From NCBI GenBank assembly GCA_934661375.1, contig CAKUJH010000009.1, positions 1 to 64,000 on the forward strand: DNA of 64,000 nucleotides. Direction: 5' to 3'. Shown in pieces: positions 18,410 through 27,067 of this stretch (its first letter is position 1; each line of letters begins with the position of its first letter). The position numbers and the translations under genes are program-made. The notes beneath the pieces were generated by a model. The model was not told where the DNA came from, ran no database searches, and saw nothing but the letters and a program-made list of their open reading frames with translations. The DNA is from an uncultured Victivallales bacterium (GTDB lineage Bacteria; Verrucomicrobiota; Lentisphaeria; Victivallales; UBA1829).

Positions 18410-19693
18410 TCACTTCGCCGGTTCGATTTTGTCGAATCCGCAGTACGGACGCAGCACTTCCGGAATGTTCACCGAGCCGTCCTTCTGCAGATGGTTTTCC
18501 AGAAACGCAATCAGCATACGCGGCGGCGCAACCACGGTGTTGTTGAGCGTGTGGACCAGATAATTGCCTTTTTCGCCTTTGGCACGGATGCGCAGACGGC
18601 GCGCCTGGGCATCTCCCAGCGTGGAGCAGGAGCCGACTTCGAAGTATTTCTTCTGACGCGGAGACCAGGCTTCCACGTCCAGCGATTTCACTTTGAGGTC
18701 AGCCAGGTCGCCGGAACAGCATTCCAGCGTGCGTACCGGAATGTCCATCGAACGGAAGAAATCCACGGTGTTCTGCCACAGTTTATCAAACCACATCATG
18801 CTGTCTTCCGGTTTGCAGAGAACAATCATTTCCTGTTTTTCAAACTGATGGATACGGTATACGCCGCGTTCTTCGATGCCGTGTGCGCCTTTTTCCTTGC
18901 GGAAGCAGGGCGAATAGCTCGTGAGCGTGAGCGGCAGCTGTTCTTCCGGAATGATCTGGTCGATGAAGCGTCCGATCATGGAGTGTTCGGAGGTCCCGAT
19001 CAGATACAGGTCTTCCCCTTCGATTTTATACATCATGTTGTCCATTTCCGCAAAACTCATCACGCCGGAAACGACGCTGCTGCGGATCATGAACGGCGGA
19101 ATGCAGTACGTGAAGCCGCGGTTGACCATGAAATTGCGGGCATACGTCAGAATGGACGAGTGCAGAATGGCGGTTTTTCCGGTCAGATAATAGAAGCCGT
19201 TGCCGGCAACCCGGCGGGCGCTGTCCAGATCAATCCCGCTCAGGCGTTCCATGATTTCCGTATGATACGGAATTTCAAAGTCCGGCACTTTCGGCTCGCC
19301 GAAACGTTCCCGCTCCACGTTCTGGCTGTCGTCCCTGCCGATCGGCACGGATGCGTCTATCATGTTCGGGAGGATCATCATGTTTTTCGTCAGATCCTCG
19401 CCGACCTGTTTTTCCTCTTCGGTGAGCGCGGTGATGCGGTCGCCTTCGAGCGCAACCTCCTTTTTGACTTCTTCCGCTTCGGCTTTCCTGCCTTCCTTCA
19501 TCAGTGCGCCGATCTGCTTGGACGCGGCGTTGCGTTTGGCGCGAAGGCTTTCCACTTCGGTTTTGATGGAACGCAGACGGACGTCCTCTTCCAGAACCTT
19601 GTCTACGGTTTCCAGTTTCTGTTCCTGGAATTTTTTGCGGATATTTTCCTTGACCGCTTCCGGATTTTCCCGGACGAATTTAATGTCAAGCAT
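18410..19693 (-). CDS. serS: Seryl-tRNA synthetase
   Basis: A 427-residue class II aminoacyl-tRNA synthetase of normal length. Residues 1-110 form the tRNA-binding antiparallel coiled coil (MLDIKFVRENPEAVKENI onwards, rich in Glu, Lys and Arg). The catalytic domain carries motif 2 (SPCFRKEKGAHG, then RIHQFEKQEM) and motif 3 (NNTVVAPPRMLIAFLENH). It lies 30 bases after the rpiB-glyA fusion on the same strand. The adjacency of a serine-consuming SHMT and SerRS is suggestive of shared expression only. Confidence 0.97.
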   Translation of the reverse strand: MLDIKFVRENPEAVKENIRKKFQEQKLETVDKVLEEDVRLRSIKTEVESLRAKRNAASKQIGALMKEGRKAEAEEVKKEVALEGDRITALTEEEKQVGEDLTKNMMILPNMIDASVPIGRDDSQNVERERFGEPKVPDFEIPYHTEIMERLSGIDLDSARRVAGNGFYYLTGKTAILHSSILTYARNFMVNRGFTYCIPPFMIRSSVVSGVMSFAEMDNMMYKIEGEDLYLIGTSEHSMIGRFIDQIIPEEQLPLTLTSYSPCFRKEKGAHGIEERGVYRIHQFEKQEMIVLCKPEDSMMWFDKLWQNTVDFFRSMDIPVRTLECCSGDLADLKVKSLDVEAWSPRQKKYFEVGSCSTLGDAQARRLRIRAKGEKGNYLVHTLNNTVVAPPRMLIAFLENHLQKDGSVNIPEVLRPYCGFDKIEPAK

Positions 19694-19723
19694 TTTTTAT
19701 CTCCAATTGGTGGTGATGATTCC

Positions 19724-21454
19724 TCAGAACTGGGGCAGCGGGAATCCGGCGGTGAACGCCATGACTTCTTCGCCGATCTTCGCCAGCGCGGCATCATCGT
19801 CCTTCGCCGCCACGGCGCGGTCGATGAAATCCGCGATCCGAAGCATTTCCGCTTCCTTCATGCCGCGGGTCGTAACCGCCGGGGTGCCGATACGCACACC
19901 GCTGGTGATGAACGGCTTTTCCGGATCAAACGGAATCATGTTCTTGTTCAGCGTGATGTGCGCTTTGTCGCAGGCAATCTGCACTTCCTTGCCCGTGGCG
20001 TGTTTCGGACGCAGGTCAACCAGCATCAGGTGGTTGTCCGTGCCGCCGGAAACGATCCGGAAGCCTTTGTCCTTGAGTGCCTGTGCCAGCACGGCGGCGT
20101 TCTTCACGATCTGCTGCTGGTATGCTTTGAATTCCGGGGACATCGCTTCTTTGAAGCAGATGGCTTTCGCCGCAATTACATGTTCCAGCGGTCCGCCCTG
20201 AAGTCCGGGGAATACTTTGGAATTGATCGCTTTGATATATTTTTCTTTGCAGAGAATCAGACCGGAACGGGGACCGCGCAGGGTCTTGTGCGTGGTCGTG
20301 GTGACCACATCGCAATAGGGAACCGGGGACGGATGCACGCCCGCCGCCACCAGACCGGCGATATGCGCCATATCCACAAAGAGATAGGCGTTCGCCTTGT
20401 CCGCGATCTGACGCAGACGCGGGAAGTCGATGATGCGCGGATAGGCGGAGGCTCCGGCGAGAATCATGCGGGGTTTGCATTCCATGGCAAGACGTTCAAT
20501 CTCGTCGTAGTCGATCATTTCGGTTTCCTGCGAAACGCCGTAGGGGACGATGTTGAACAGATTGCCGGAGAAGTTCATCGGGTGTCCGTGGGTCAGGTGT
20601 CCGCCGTGATCCAGACTCATGGAGAGAACGGTGTCGCCGGGATTGAGCAGGGCGAAGTAGACTGCCATGTTCGCCTGGCTGCCGGCATGGGGCTGCACGT
20701 TGGCGGCTTCCGCTCCGAACAGTTCGCAGGCGCGTTTGATGGCGAGTTTTTCGATTTCGTCGATGAACTGGCAGCCGCCGTAATAGCGTTTGCCGGCATA
20801 GCCTTCGGCATATTTGTTCGTGAGAACGGAACCCTGCGCCGCACGGATCGCCGTGCTGGTGAAGTTTTCCGATGCAATCAGTTCAATGCCTTTGTCCTGA
20901 CGTTCGGCTTCCTTGTCGATCCACATCGCCACTTCCGGGTCGGCGGAACGGATCGCCGCAATGTCGTCATATGTTTCGGTTTCCGCTTTTTCCAGACGGG
21001 TGATATGACGCTGTTCATTGCTGAACGGAGTGGACGCCCAGACGCTGATGATGTTTTTGATGGTGTTGAAGTCAACATAATCCGCGGGCAGCACCAGCAC
21101 ATTGGAGCAGTTGTGTTCGCGGGAGGCTTTCGCCACCTGTTCGGAATAGGCGACGACTGCGCGGACGCCGTGGAAACGGTTGGCGGTGATGCCCATGCCC
21201 ACGCCGGAACGGCAGATCAGCACACCGCAGGACAGTTCGCCTTTGGAGACTGCCGCCGCCATCGGTGCGCCGAAATCCGGATAGTCATCCGCCGGATCCA
21301 GTGCGGCAGGACCGAAGTCCTTCACCTGAAAGCCGAGCGTTCCGAGATATTCGGCGATCTGTTTCTTCAATTCAAATCCGCCGTGATCCGACGCGATTCC
21401 GATGGCTCCTTTGGGAGCAAGCTGCCAGTCTGTGATTTTCTGCATGTTGGTCAT
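19724..21454 (-). CDS. Fused ribose-5-phosphate isomerase B / serine hydroxymethyltransferase
   Basis: A 576-residue two-enzyme fusion. Residues ~1-155 are RpiB/LacAB: the D23-H24 pair in ASDHGG, the catalytic cysteine C81 in GVLICRSGVGMGITANR, and HN at 114-115. Residues ~165-576 are full-length SHMT (GlyA): IELIASENFTS, NKYAEGYAGKRYYGG, NVQPHAGSQANMAVY and the PLP lysine K390 in TTTTHKTLRGPRSG. RpiB interconverts ribose-5-P and ribulose-5-P. SHMT turns serine plus tetrahydrofolate into glycine plus methylene-THF. No stop or ribosome site lies between the halves (junction near 20975). The start overlaps the YwlE-like phosphatase stop by ATGA. Confidence 0.95.
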   Translation of the reverse strand: MTNMQKITDWQLAPKGAIGIASDHGGFELKKQIAEYLGTLGFQVKDFGPAALDPADDYPDFGAPMAAAVSKGELSCGVLICRSGVGMGITANRFHGVRAVVAYSEQVAKASREHNCSNVLVLPADYVDFNTIKNIISVWASTPFSNEQRHITRLEKAETETYDDIAAIRSADPEVAMWIDKEAERQDKGIELIASENFTSTAIRAAQGSVLTNKYAEGYAGKRYYGGCQFIDEIEKLAIKRACELFGAEAANVQPHAGSQANMAVYFALLNPGDTVLSMSLDHGGHLTHGHPMNFSGNLFNIVPYGVSQETEMIDYDEIERLAMECKPRMILAGASAYPRIIDFPRLRQIADKANAYLFVDMAHIAGLVAAGVHPSPVPYCDVVTTTTHKTLRGPRSGLILCKEKYIKAINSKVFPGLQGGPLEHVIAAKAICFKEAMSPEFKAYQQQIVKNAAVLAQALKDKGFRIVSGGTDNHLMLVDLRPKHATGKEVQIACDKAHITLNKNMIPFDPEKPFITSGVRIGTPAVTTRGMKEAEMLRIADFIDRAVAAKDDDAALAKIGEEVMAFTAGFPLPQF

Positions 21455-21927
21455 CCTTGGTTGATTGGGTTATGATGAATAAGTGAAAGATACAAATTGT
21501 CCACGGCTTCCCGGATCGTCCGGAAACATTTCCGGTAGCTTTCCAGGTCGCCTCCGTACGGATCGGGTACAGCCCCTTCCGGCGTCTCTTTGGAAAAATG
21601 AGTCAGCAGGAAAGTTTTCGATTCCATTTCCGGCATGAGTTTGAGCAGTGCGTAACGGTGCGAACCGGTCATGACCGCAATCACATCGGCTTCCAGCACC
21701 ATGGCTTCCGACAGCTGGCGCGAAGCATGTCCCGACAAGTCGCCGCCCGCTTCCTTCACCGCCTCCTGCGCATGAAGACTGGCATTTTCGCCCGGATACG
21801 CATCCATCCCCGCTGACATCGCCTGAATGTCGCTCCGTCCGTCTTTTTCGCAGAGATGACGCAGCCAGGCTTCCGCCATCGGGCTCCGGCAAGTGTTCCC
21901 GGTGCATACAAAAAGCACTTTCTTCAT
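21451..21927 (-). CDS. Low-molecular-weight phosphatase, YwlE-type (protein-arginine or tyrosine phosphatase)
   Basis: A 158-residue LMW-PTP. The P-loop C8-T-G-N-T12-C-R14-S is at the N-terminus and the general-acid DPYGG motif near residue 125. Thr at the fifth P-loop position is the residue known to give YwlE of Bacillus its phospho-arginine preference, so an arginine phosphatase is possible; other LMW-PTPs with Ile there act on phosphotyrosine. Its stop overlaps the rpiB-glyA start. The order ywlE, rpiB (ywlF), glyA also occurs in Bacillus subtilis. No McsB arginine kinase is seen in this window. Confidence 0.85.
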   Translation of the reverse strand: MKKVLFVCTGNTCRSPMAEAWLRHLCEKDGRSDIQAMSAGMDAYPGENASLHAQEAVKEAGGDLSGHASRQLSEAMVLEADVIAVMTGSHRYALLKLMPEMESKTFLLTHFSKETPEGAVPDPYGGDLESYRKCFRTIREAVDNLYLSLIHHNPINQG

Positions 21928-21957
21928 AACAAAATCCCTTTTTTTCTCAAACTCCGG

Positions 21958-21986
21958 TTGAATACCGCCTTCCGGAAGGGTATTTT
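21958..21986 (+). promoter_or_regulatory. Sigma-70 promoter for trmB with a palindrome in its spacer
   Basis: TTGAAT (21958-21963), a 17-base spacer and TATTTT (21981-21986). The spacer contains the perfect palindrome CCTTCCGGAAGG, which lies midway between the divergent ywlE-like gene and trmB and could bind a dimeric regulator. Confidence 0.45.
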
Positions 21987-22038
21987 AAATAGCAAAGGAG
22001 TAATATAACACACAAACCCGTAATTTTCATCAGGCATT

Positions 22039-22677
22039 ATGCAGAATTTTGAGAAAACATTGGAAGAAATCCATATTTTGACCGGACGCTATGTCCTTTT
22101 CAATGACATTTGCCCGCTTCCGGACGACCGTTTCATCGAATTGGACCTGGGCTGCGGCAAAGGCGGCTTCACTGCCGCTCTTGCCCGGAAGTACCCCGAA
22201 CGTCTCATCCTCGCCGCCGACATCATGCTCGGCCGTATGCGCAAAGTCAGGAAAAAAGTCGAACAGCTCGGCTGCCGCAACGTATGTTATCTCCGTACCG
22301 AAGCGCGTTTCCTGCTCGGCTTCTGCCTCCCCGACCGCTGTCTGGACCGCGTTCACATCCTCTGTCCCGACCCGTGGCCGAAGGATCGCCACCGCGGACA
22401 TCGTCTGCTCTGTGCGGACTTCATGATGCCCATCAACCGCGTTCTCAAAGAAGGCGGCATTTTCCATTTCGCCACAGATGATCCCGAATATCTGGAGGCG
22501 GTGGTCAAGCTGGTGAACAGTTCTGGATTGTTCGAACCTGCTGATGCCGATGCTCTTGCCGATGTTTCCGGCGAAGAGTTTCGCACTGAATTTGAACGCG
22601 ACTGGCTGGCGCAGGGCAAGACGGTTCCGCATCTGGCGTGGCGCGCACTGAAACCCGCATTCACCGGAATGCATTGA
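22039..22677 (+). CDS. trmB: tRNA (guanine-N7)-methyltransferase
   Basis: A 212-residue SAM-dependent methyltransferase that makes m7G46 in tRNA variable loops. The SAM-binding IELDLGCGKGGFTAALA is followed by the acidic strand LAADIMLGRMRKV, the PDPWPKDRHRGHRL catalytic motif, and a TEFERDW end. TrmB family members normally carry NPDPWPKKRHxKRR, so this one is slightly varied (CPDPWPKDRHRGHR). It is 9 bases ahead of a U32-family gene, also an RNA-modification candidate, in one transcript. A large open frame on the opposite strand is a shadow. Confidence 0.93.
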   Translation: MQNFEKTLEEIHILTGRYVLFNDICPLPDDRFIELDLGCGKGGFTAALARKYPERLILAADIMLGRMRKVRKKVEQLGCRNVCYLRTEARFLLGFCLPDRCLDRVHILCPDPWPKDRHRGHRLLCADFMMPINRVLKEGGIFHFATDDPEYLEAVVKLVNSSGLFEPADADALADVSGEEFRTEFERDWLAQGKTVPHLAWRALKPAFTGMH

Positions 22678-22686
22678 GGCTGTCTT

Positions 22687-24894
22687 ATGGAACTGCTGGC
22701 TCCCGCTGGAAATCTGGACTGCGCTCTTGCCGCTTTTGACGAGGGCGCGGATGCCGTTTATGCCGGGCTGAAACGCTTCAACGCGCGTGAACGTACGGAA
22801 AATTTTTCCCGTGAGGAAATGTCGCGTCTGATCGCGTATGCCCATAAACACGGACGCAAGGTCTATGTTACGTTCAATACGCTGGTCAAGGAAAATGAAC
22901 TGGCGGACGTCGCATCCGAACTGGCGGAACTGGAACGCCTCCGTCCGGATGCCGTTATCATGCAGGACCTCGGCGTGGTCCGGATGGCTCGGCAGTTTTT
23001 CCCCGCGCTGACTCTGCATGGTTCCACACAGATGAGTCTGCACAATTCCGCCGGATTGCAGTTCGCTGCGGAACTCGGACTGTCGCGGGTGATTCTGGAA
23101 CGTCAGACCACGTTGTCCGAACTGGCTGCCATGATGCGCACCAAACCTCCGGTCGAGGTGGAAGTCTTTATTCACGGCGCGTTGTGCTGCTGCATTTCCG
23201 GAACCTGCCTGCTGTCGTCCTGGCTGGGCGGCTGGAGCGGCAACCGCGGCAAATGCAAACAGCCTTGCCGCCGGCGTCACCGTTCCGCCGAAGGAAATGG
23301 TTTTTTCCTCTCGGCTCAGGATTTGGAAACGCTGGAAATCATTCCGCAGTTGATGAAAACAGGGGTGTCCTCTTTTAAAATAGAGGGGCGGCTGCGGCGT
23401 TCCGATTATGTGTCGCATGTGGTCGCTGCCTATCGTATGGTCATGGATGCCGCGGCGGAATCCGATGCCTGTTTCCGGGAAATCCTGCCTGCCGCCCGTG
23501 CCAGACTGGCGCGCACGCTCGGACGCAAATGGTCGTTGGGATATTACACGAAGAATTCCGCCGAACACCTGATCAAACATGATGCCCTCGGTGTTTCCGG
23601 TCTGCTCTGCGGCAAAGTTGTGAATGTCGCTCCCAATGGATTCACGGTCTCCGCCGGACGCCCTTTTTATGAAGGCGACATGGTTCGGGTTCAGCCGTCC
23701 AGCGGGGATGAGGGTCCCGCGTTCCGGATTACTCGGATGTCCCTGAACGGTCGTCCCGTGTCCCGTGCCGCCCGCGGCGAAGAAGTGTTCATTCATGCCG
23801 ACAAGGAAATTCCGCGCGGTGGTCTGATGTATAAGATCGGCGAAAAAATACCGGATTATTCCGCCCGTATTGCGGCATTGCCACTGCGCAAACCGGTGCT
23901 GGATCTGAAAATAGAAATATCGCGCACCTTATGCCGCGTTTCCTGTGCCGGAAAAACATGGACGCAGTCTCTGGATTTGGCTCCGGCGGATCGTCAGGCT
24001 CTTTCTCCGGAACGGGTTGAACAGGAGTTCGCGCGTTTCCGGACGGAAACTTTTGAACCCGGCAAAATTACCGCGGAAATTTCCGGCAATCCGTTTCTGC
24101 CTGCCAGTGTGCTGAAAGCTGTCCGGAAAAATTGGGAGGAGCAGTTCCTTGCCGGTCTTCCGGCGGATGCTGTGGTGGACAGTGCGGCGGATGGACTGGC
24201 TCGTTTCCATGCCGCGTATGCGGAAATGAAAGGCTGCCGCCCGACGGATGAACGGCGCAATTATGCGCTGGTCCCGCGCGGTTCTCATCCGGAACTGCCG
24301 GAAAAAGCCCGGATCGTCCGGGCGTATCCGGATGAAGCCTCTCCGCATGAAGAATGGCTGCTCCCGTTTTATATGGATGAATTCAGTCTGGACAGAATCC
24401 GCGCGGCGTTGAAAAAATGGTATGACAAAGGCGGACGCATGATCCGTATTTCGTCGTTGAGTCATCTGCCGCTGCTGAAAGATTTTCCGGAACTTACAGT
24501 GAAGACCTGTATGCCGCTGCCGGTCTGCAATTCCATGGCGGCGGCGGAATTGGCGTCGCATGGCATCGCTCTGGTGCAGGGCTCACTGGAGCTGGGCGCG
24601 GCGGAATGGCGCCAGTTCGCCCGGAAATCGCCAATCCCGGTGGAACTGTACCGCTTCGGACGTCCAGTCCTGCTGTCGACTCGCGCGGAGCTGCCGGTTC
24701 ACGGACGCATGTCTGATTCCAAAGGCGATATGTTCCTGGTGGAAAAACACGGCATTCTGACGCAGGTCATGGCGGGTAAGGTTATGGATGTGCCGGCACT
24801 GCCGGAAGCCGCTGCGTTGTTCTGGGATTTCCGGGACGCCAACGGCCACGAGAAAGAAAAAGCCCGTTTCAATTATGATGTGGAACTGGCTTGA
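22687..24894 (+). CDS. U32 family protein (RlhA/TrhP-like RNA hydroxylation factor)
   Basis: 735 residues. The N-terminal ~270 residues are the U32 domain: MELLAPAGNLDCALAAFDEGADAVYAG, YVTFNTLVKE, GSTQMSLHN, EVFIHGALCCCISGTC, and the cysteine cluster ending GKCKQPCRR. The four conserved cysteines bind a cofactor in this family, and SFKIEGRLRR follows. A long C-terminal part with a barrel-like region (residues ~300-385) makes it similar in layout to E. coli RlhA, which is needed for 5-hydroxycytidine in 23S rRNA. TrhP/TrhO-type tRNA hydroxylation is the alternative. Old annotations call these peptidases or collagenases. The position after trmB supports RNA modification. Confidence 0.85.
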   Translation: MELLAPAGNLDCALAAFDEGADAVYAGLKRFNARERTENFSREEMSRLIAYAHKHGRKVYVTFNTLVKENELADVASELAELERLRPDAVIMQDLGVVRMARQFFPALTLHGSTQMSLHNSAGLQFAAELGLSRVILERQTTLSELAAMMRTKPPVEVEVFIHGALCCCISGTCLLSSWLGGWSGNRGKCKQPCRRRHRSAEGNGFFLSAQDLETLEIIPQLMKTGVSSFKIEGRLRRSDYVSHVVAAYRMVMDAAAESDACFREILPAARARLARTLGRKWSLGYYTKNSAEHLIKHDALGVSGLLCGKVVNVAPNGFTVSAGRPFYEGDMVRVQPSSGDEGPAFRITRMSLNGRPVSRAARGEEVFIHADKEIPRGGLMYKIGEKIPDYSARIAALPLRKPVLDLKIEISRTLCRVSCAGKTWTQSLDLAPADRQALSPERVEQEFARFRTETFEPGKITAEISGNPFLPASVLKAVRKNWEEQFLAGLPADAVVDSAADGLARFHAAYAEMKGCRPTDERRNYALVPRGSHPELPEKARIVRAYPDEASPHEEWLLPFYMDEFSLDRIRAALKKWYDKGGRMIRISSLSHLPLLKDFPELTVKTCMPLPVCNSMAAAELASHGIALVQGSLELGAAEWRQFARKSPIPVELYRFGRPVLLSTRAELPVHGRMSDSKGDMFLVEKHGILTQVMAGKVMDVPALPEAAALFWDFRDANGHEKEKARFNYDVELA

Positions 24895-24903
24895 ACTGCG
24901 GAT

Positions 24904-25884
24904 TTATTTCCGGTCCGCCAGCGAATAGAACGACGCTTTCGGTACAACCGCATAATCCGGATAGCGTTTCCGGATTTCAGGCGGAGTGTCCGGCGGAATG
25001 TACTGAAAGCGTTTGTACAGCCACAGATACTGTTCCGGCGCCATGCGGATATATTCTTCCGTAATGTCCGTGATGGCTTGAATCATTTCCTCGTCCGACT
25101 GATATTCGCCGGCGGGCTTGGGCAGTTCGCGCAGAATGGCGCGGCAGCTGTCCCCGGTATGAAGCACGGTGCCGACCGCCACATAACGGTTTCTGCTTCG
25201 GGCAAGTACGGCGGGCGCACGGCTCACCGGTACGGACAGCCCGAACAGTTTTACAAAGACTCCGCCGTAACGGACCCGTGTATTCTGATCAATCAGTATG
25301 CCGATGGAATATCCGTCGCAGAGTGCGCGTTTCATGGCTTGCGCCGCTCCCTTGGAATAAATGATTTTGACTTCTCCGGCTTTGCGTCCTTCACTGACAA
25401 TGCGGTCAAGGTACGGATTCCGGGAGGATTTGACGACTGTTGCCATCTTATAATGATACACTGCCGAAAGTATGCGTCCGGCAAATTCCCAGTTGCCCAG
25501 ATGCGGGGTGATCATGATCGTTCCCGTTCCGTCGCCGGCTTTTTCCAGACCTTTCCGGGCGCAGGCTTCGCATTCCGAAAGATCCACGATCTGTTCCAGC
25601 TGTTCGGGATGTTTCCGGATCCAGAAAAATTCGCAGAGCGTGAATACCAGATTCTGGAGACTTTTCAGCGCAGTTTCTTTGACTTTCTCCATCGGCATTT
25701 CCGGGAAAGCCGCATGGATATTCTTTACACACAGACTGCCGAAACCCGGCAGAAAATAGAGCAGTTTTCCGCAGCCGTCGGCAAATTTGCGCATAGCGGG
25801 ACGCTTCATCGCACCGATTCCCGCAATGGCGGCGCAGACTGCAAGATAAATCAGATAATCCGATATCCGTTTGAATATTTTCAT
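24904..25884 (-). CDS. Lipid A biosynthesis acyltransferase (LpxL/HtrB family)
   Basis: 326 residues from ATG 25884; a GTG 12 bases upstream lacks a ribosome site. One N-terminal membrane helix (residues ~8-28) anchors an acyltransferase domain on the cytosolic side. The catalytic HxxxxE is in TPHLGNWEFAG, followed by the LIDQNTRVRYGGVFVKLFG strand and VSRAPAVLA. This family adds secondary acyl chains to Kdo-lipid A or related lipids. It implies an LPS-type outer membrane. It ends 10 bases from the convergent U32 gene. Confidence 0.88.
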   Translation of the reverse strand: MKIFKRISDYLIYLAVCAAIAGIGAMKRPAMRKFADGCGKLLYFLPGFGSLCVKNIHAAFPEMPMEKVKETALKSLQNLVFTLCEFFWIRKHPEQLEQIVDLSECEACARKGLEKAGDGTGTIMITPHLGNWEFAGRILSAVYHYKMATVVKSSRNPYLDRIVSEGRKAGEVKIIYSKGAAQAMKRALCDGYSIGILIDQNTRVRYGGVFVKLFGLSVPVSRAPAVLARSRNRYVAVGTVLHTGDSCRAILRELPKPAGEYQSDEEMIQAITDITEEYIRMAPEQYLWLYKRFQYIPPDTPPEIRKRYPDYAVVPKASFYSLADRK

Positions 25885-25899
25885 GAGGTTCCGCACGTA

Positions 25900-27039
25900 T
25901 CAGTTTTTACGGCGGCGTTTCCGGGGCAGGGGACCGGCTTCCGGATTTTCTCTGTCCGTGTAGATTCCGTTGGCAAACAGCACATCCGGTTTGGCGGATG
26001 TTCCGATGTTCAATGCCAGACGCGTCAGATTTTCTTCCGGAATATTGCGCTTCGGGGCTTCTTTCACCAGACGGAAAGACAGATCTTTCATTACATAGAC
26101 CAGTCCCCAGTTTTCGGAGACATCATGGATATGCAGAGCAAATTCCGGCACAATCATATAAAGTTCGGAAGCAGCCTGCATGGTGCTGAAACGTTCCTGC
26201 CGGGTTCCATGATAAATGGCATGTTCCAGTTGGGCGATTTTCCGCAGACATTCCTGATAAGCCGCGTTGCGGCTGGCTGCGTAATTCCAATGTTCAAATT
26301 CCGAAAACAGCGTGGAATCGTCTTTGAGTTCCGGTTCCGTGCGGCGGATTTCCGCTTCCAGATCTTCCCGCTGGAGTTTTGCCAGTTTCAGAAGATTGAG
26401 CTGTTCGGCATGATCGGCGCATTCGGTTTCCGCTTCCTGTTCCGTGCGGACTTCCGCTAAAACCGTGCGGCTGACCCGGCTGCGCTTTTTGTTCTGCTCC
26501 AGCCAGAATGCCGCTGTATCCGTGCGCCAGCGTCCTCCGGCAGTCGGCACATTCTGTGCCAGTCCCGAAGGTTTCAGTGAGGCAAGAAATGCCAGCGCCG
26601 CCCGTTTCAGCTGCATCCGGTTCAGCGGACGCTCCTTTTCCGGGACTGCACTGGGTTCGGGGTCTGCCGCAGTTTCCTCCGCATTCATTTCTTCCGTTAC
26701 AGAAATCTGCACAGTTTCAGCAGGAGGATTTTCAGCAGACGGAGCAGAGGAAACAGTTTCCGTTTCTTCCGGAATGGATTGTTCCGGAACCGTTTCTGTC
26801 ACGGTGAACGTTTCAGATTCGGTTTTGAGTTCCGGAACTTCCTGCGGAAGAACGTTTTCGGATTCCTCCGCCGGTACATCCTGTTTTTCAGAACGCACTT
26901 CGCGGAGAAATTCGTCCATTTCCTCTTCTTCGGAAATTGCCGGATCAAGCACCTGATCCGGCTTGGACACAGGAGACTTGCTGTCGTCAGAGAAAAAACC
27001 GTCAAAATCAAAGGTCAACTGTTTTTCCGAATCAGACAT
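25900..27039 (-). CDS. Hypothetical protein with acidic disordered N-terminus
   Basis: 379 residues, family not recognised. Residues 1-140 are low-complexity and acidic (EEEEMDEF, ETETVSSAPSAENPPAE, EEMNAEETAADPEP) and likely disordered. Residues ~140-365 are folded and rich in helices, with a charged stretch (QREDLEAEIRRTEPELKDD) and a mixed C-terminal domain containing ASELYMIVPEFALHIHDVSENWGLVYVMKDLSFRLV. The tail is basic (PRKRRRKN). It lies between rpsA upstream and the lipid A acyltransferase downstream, with 15- to 28-base gaps, so it may be cotranscribed with rpsA. Confidence 0.7.
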   Translation of the reverse strand: MSDSEKQLTFDFDGFFSDDSKSPVSKPDQVLDPAISEEEEMDEFLREVRSEKQDVPAEESENVLPQEVPELKTESETFTVTETVPEQSIPEETETVSSAPSAENPPAETVQISVTEEMNAEETAADPEPSAVPEKERPLNRMQLKRAALAFLASLKPSGLAQNVPTAGGRWRTDTAAFWLEQNKKRSRVSRTVLAEVRTEQEAETECADHAEQLNLLKLAKLQREDLEAEIRRTEPELKDDSTLFSEFEHWNYAASRNAAYQECLRKIAQLEHAIYHGTRQERFSTMQAASELYMIVPEFALHIHDVSENWGLVYVMKDLSFRLVKEAPKRNIPEENLTRLALNIGTSAKPDVLFANGIYTDRENPEAGPLPRKRRRKN

Positions 27040-27067
27040 TTTTCAGCGTGCCTCCTGTATACCTGGA

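Noticed and set aside
18017..21475. 1152-codon open frame on the plus strand opposite serS and rpiB-glyA
   Set aside because: It mirrors two certain genes, is rich in F, R, H and G as shadows of this base composition are, and has no protein pattern or ribosome site.
22030..23796. 588-codon minus-strand frame opposite trmB and the U32 gene
   Set aside because: Shadow of two well-supported genes; no known motif.
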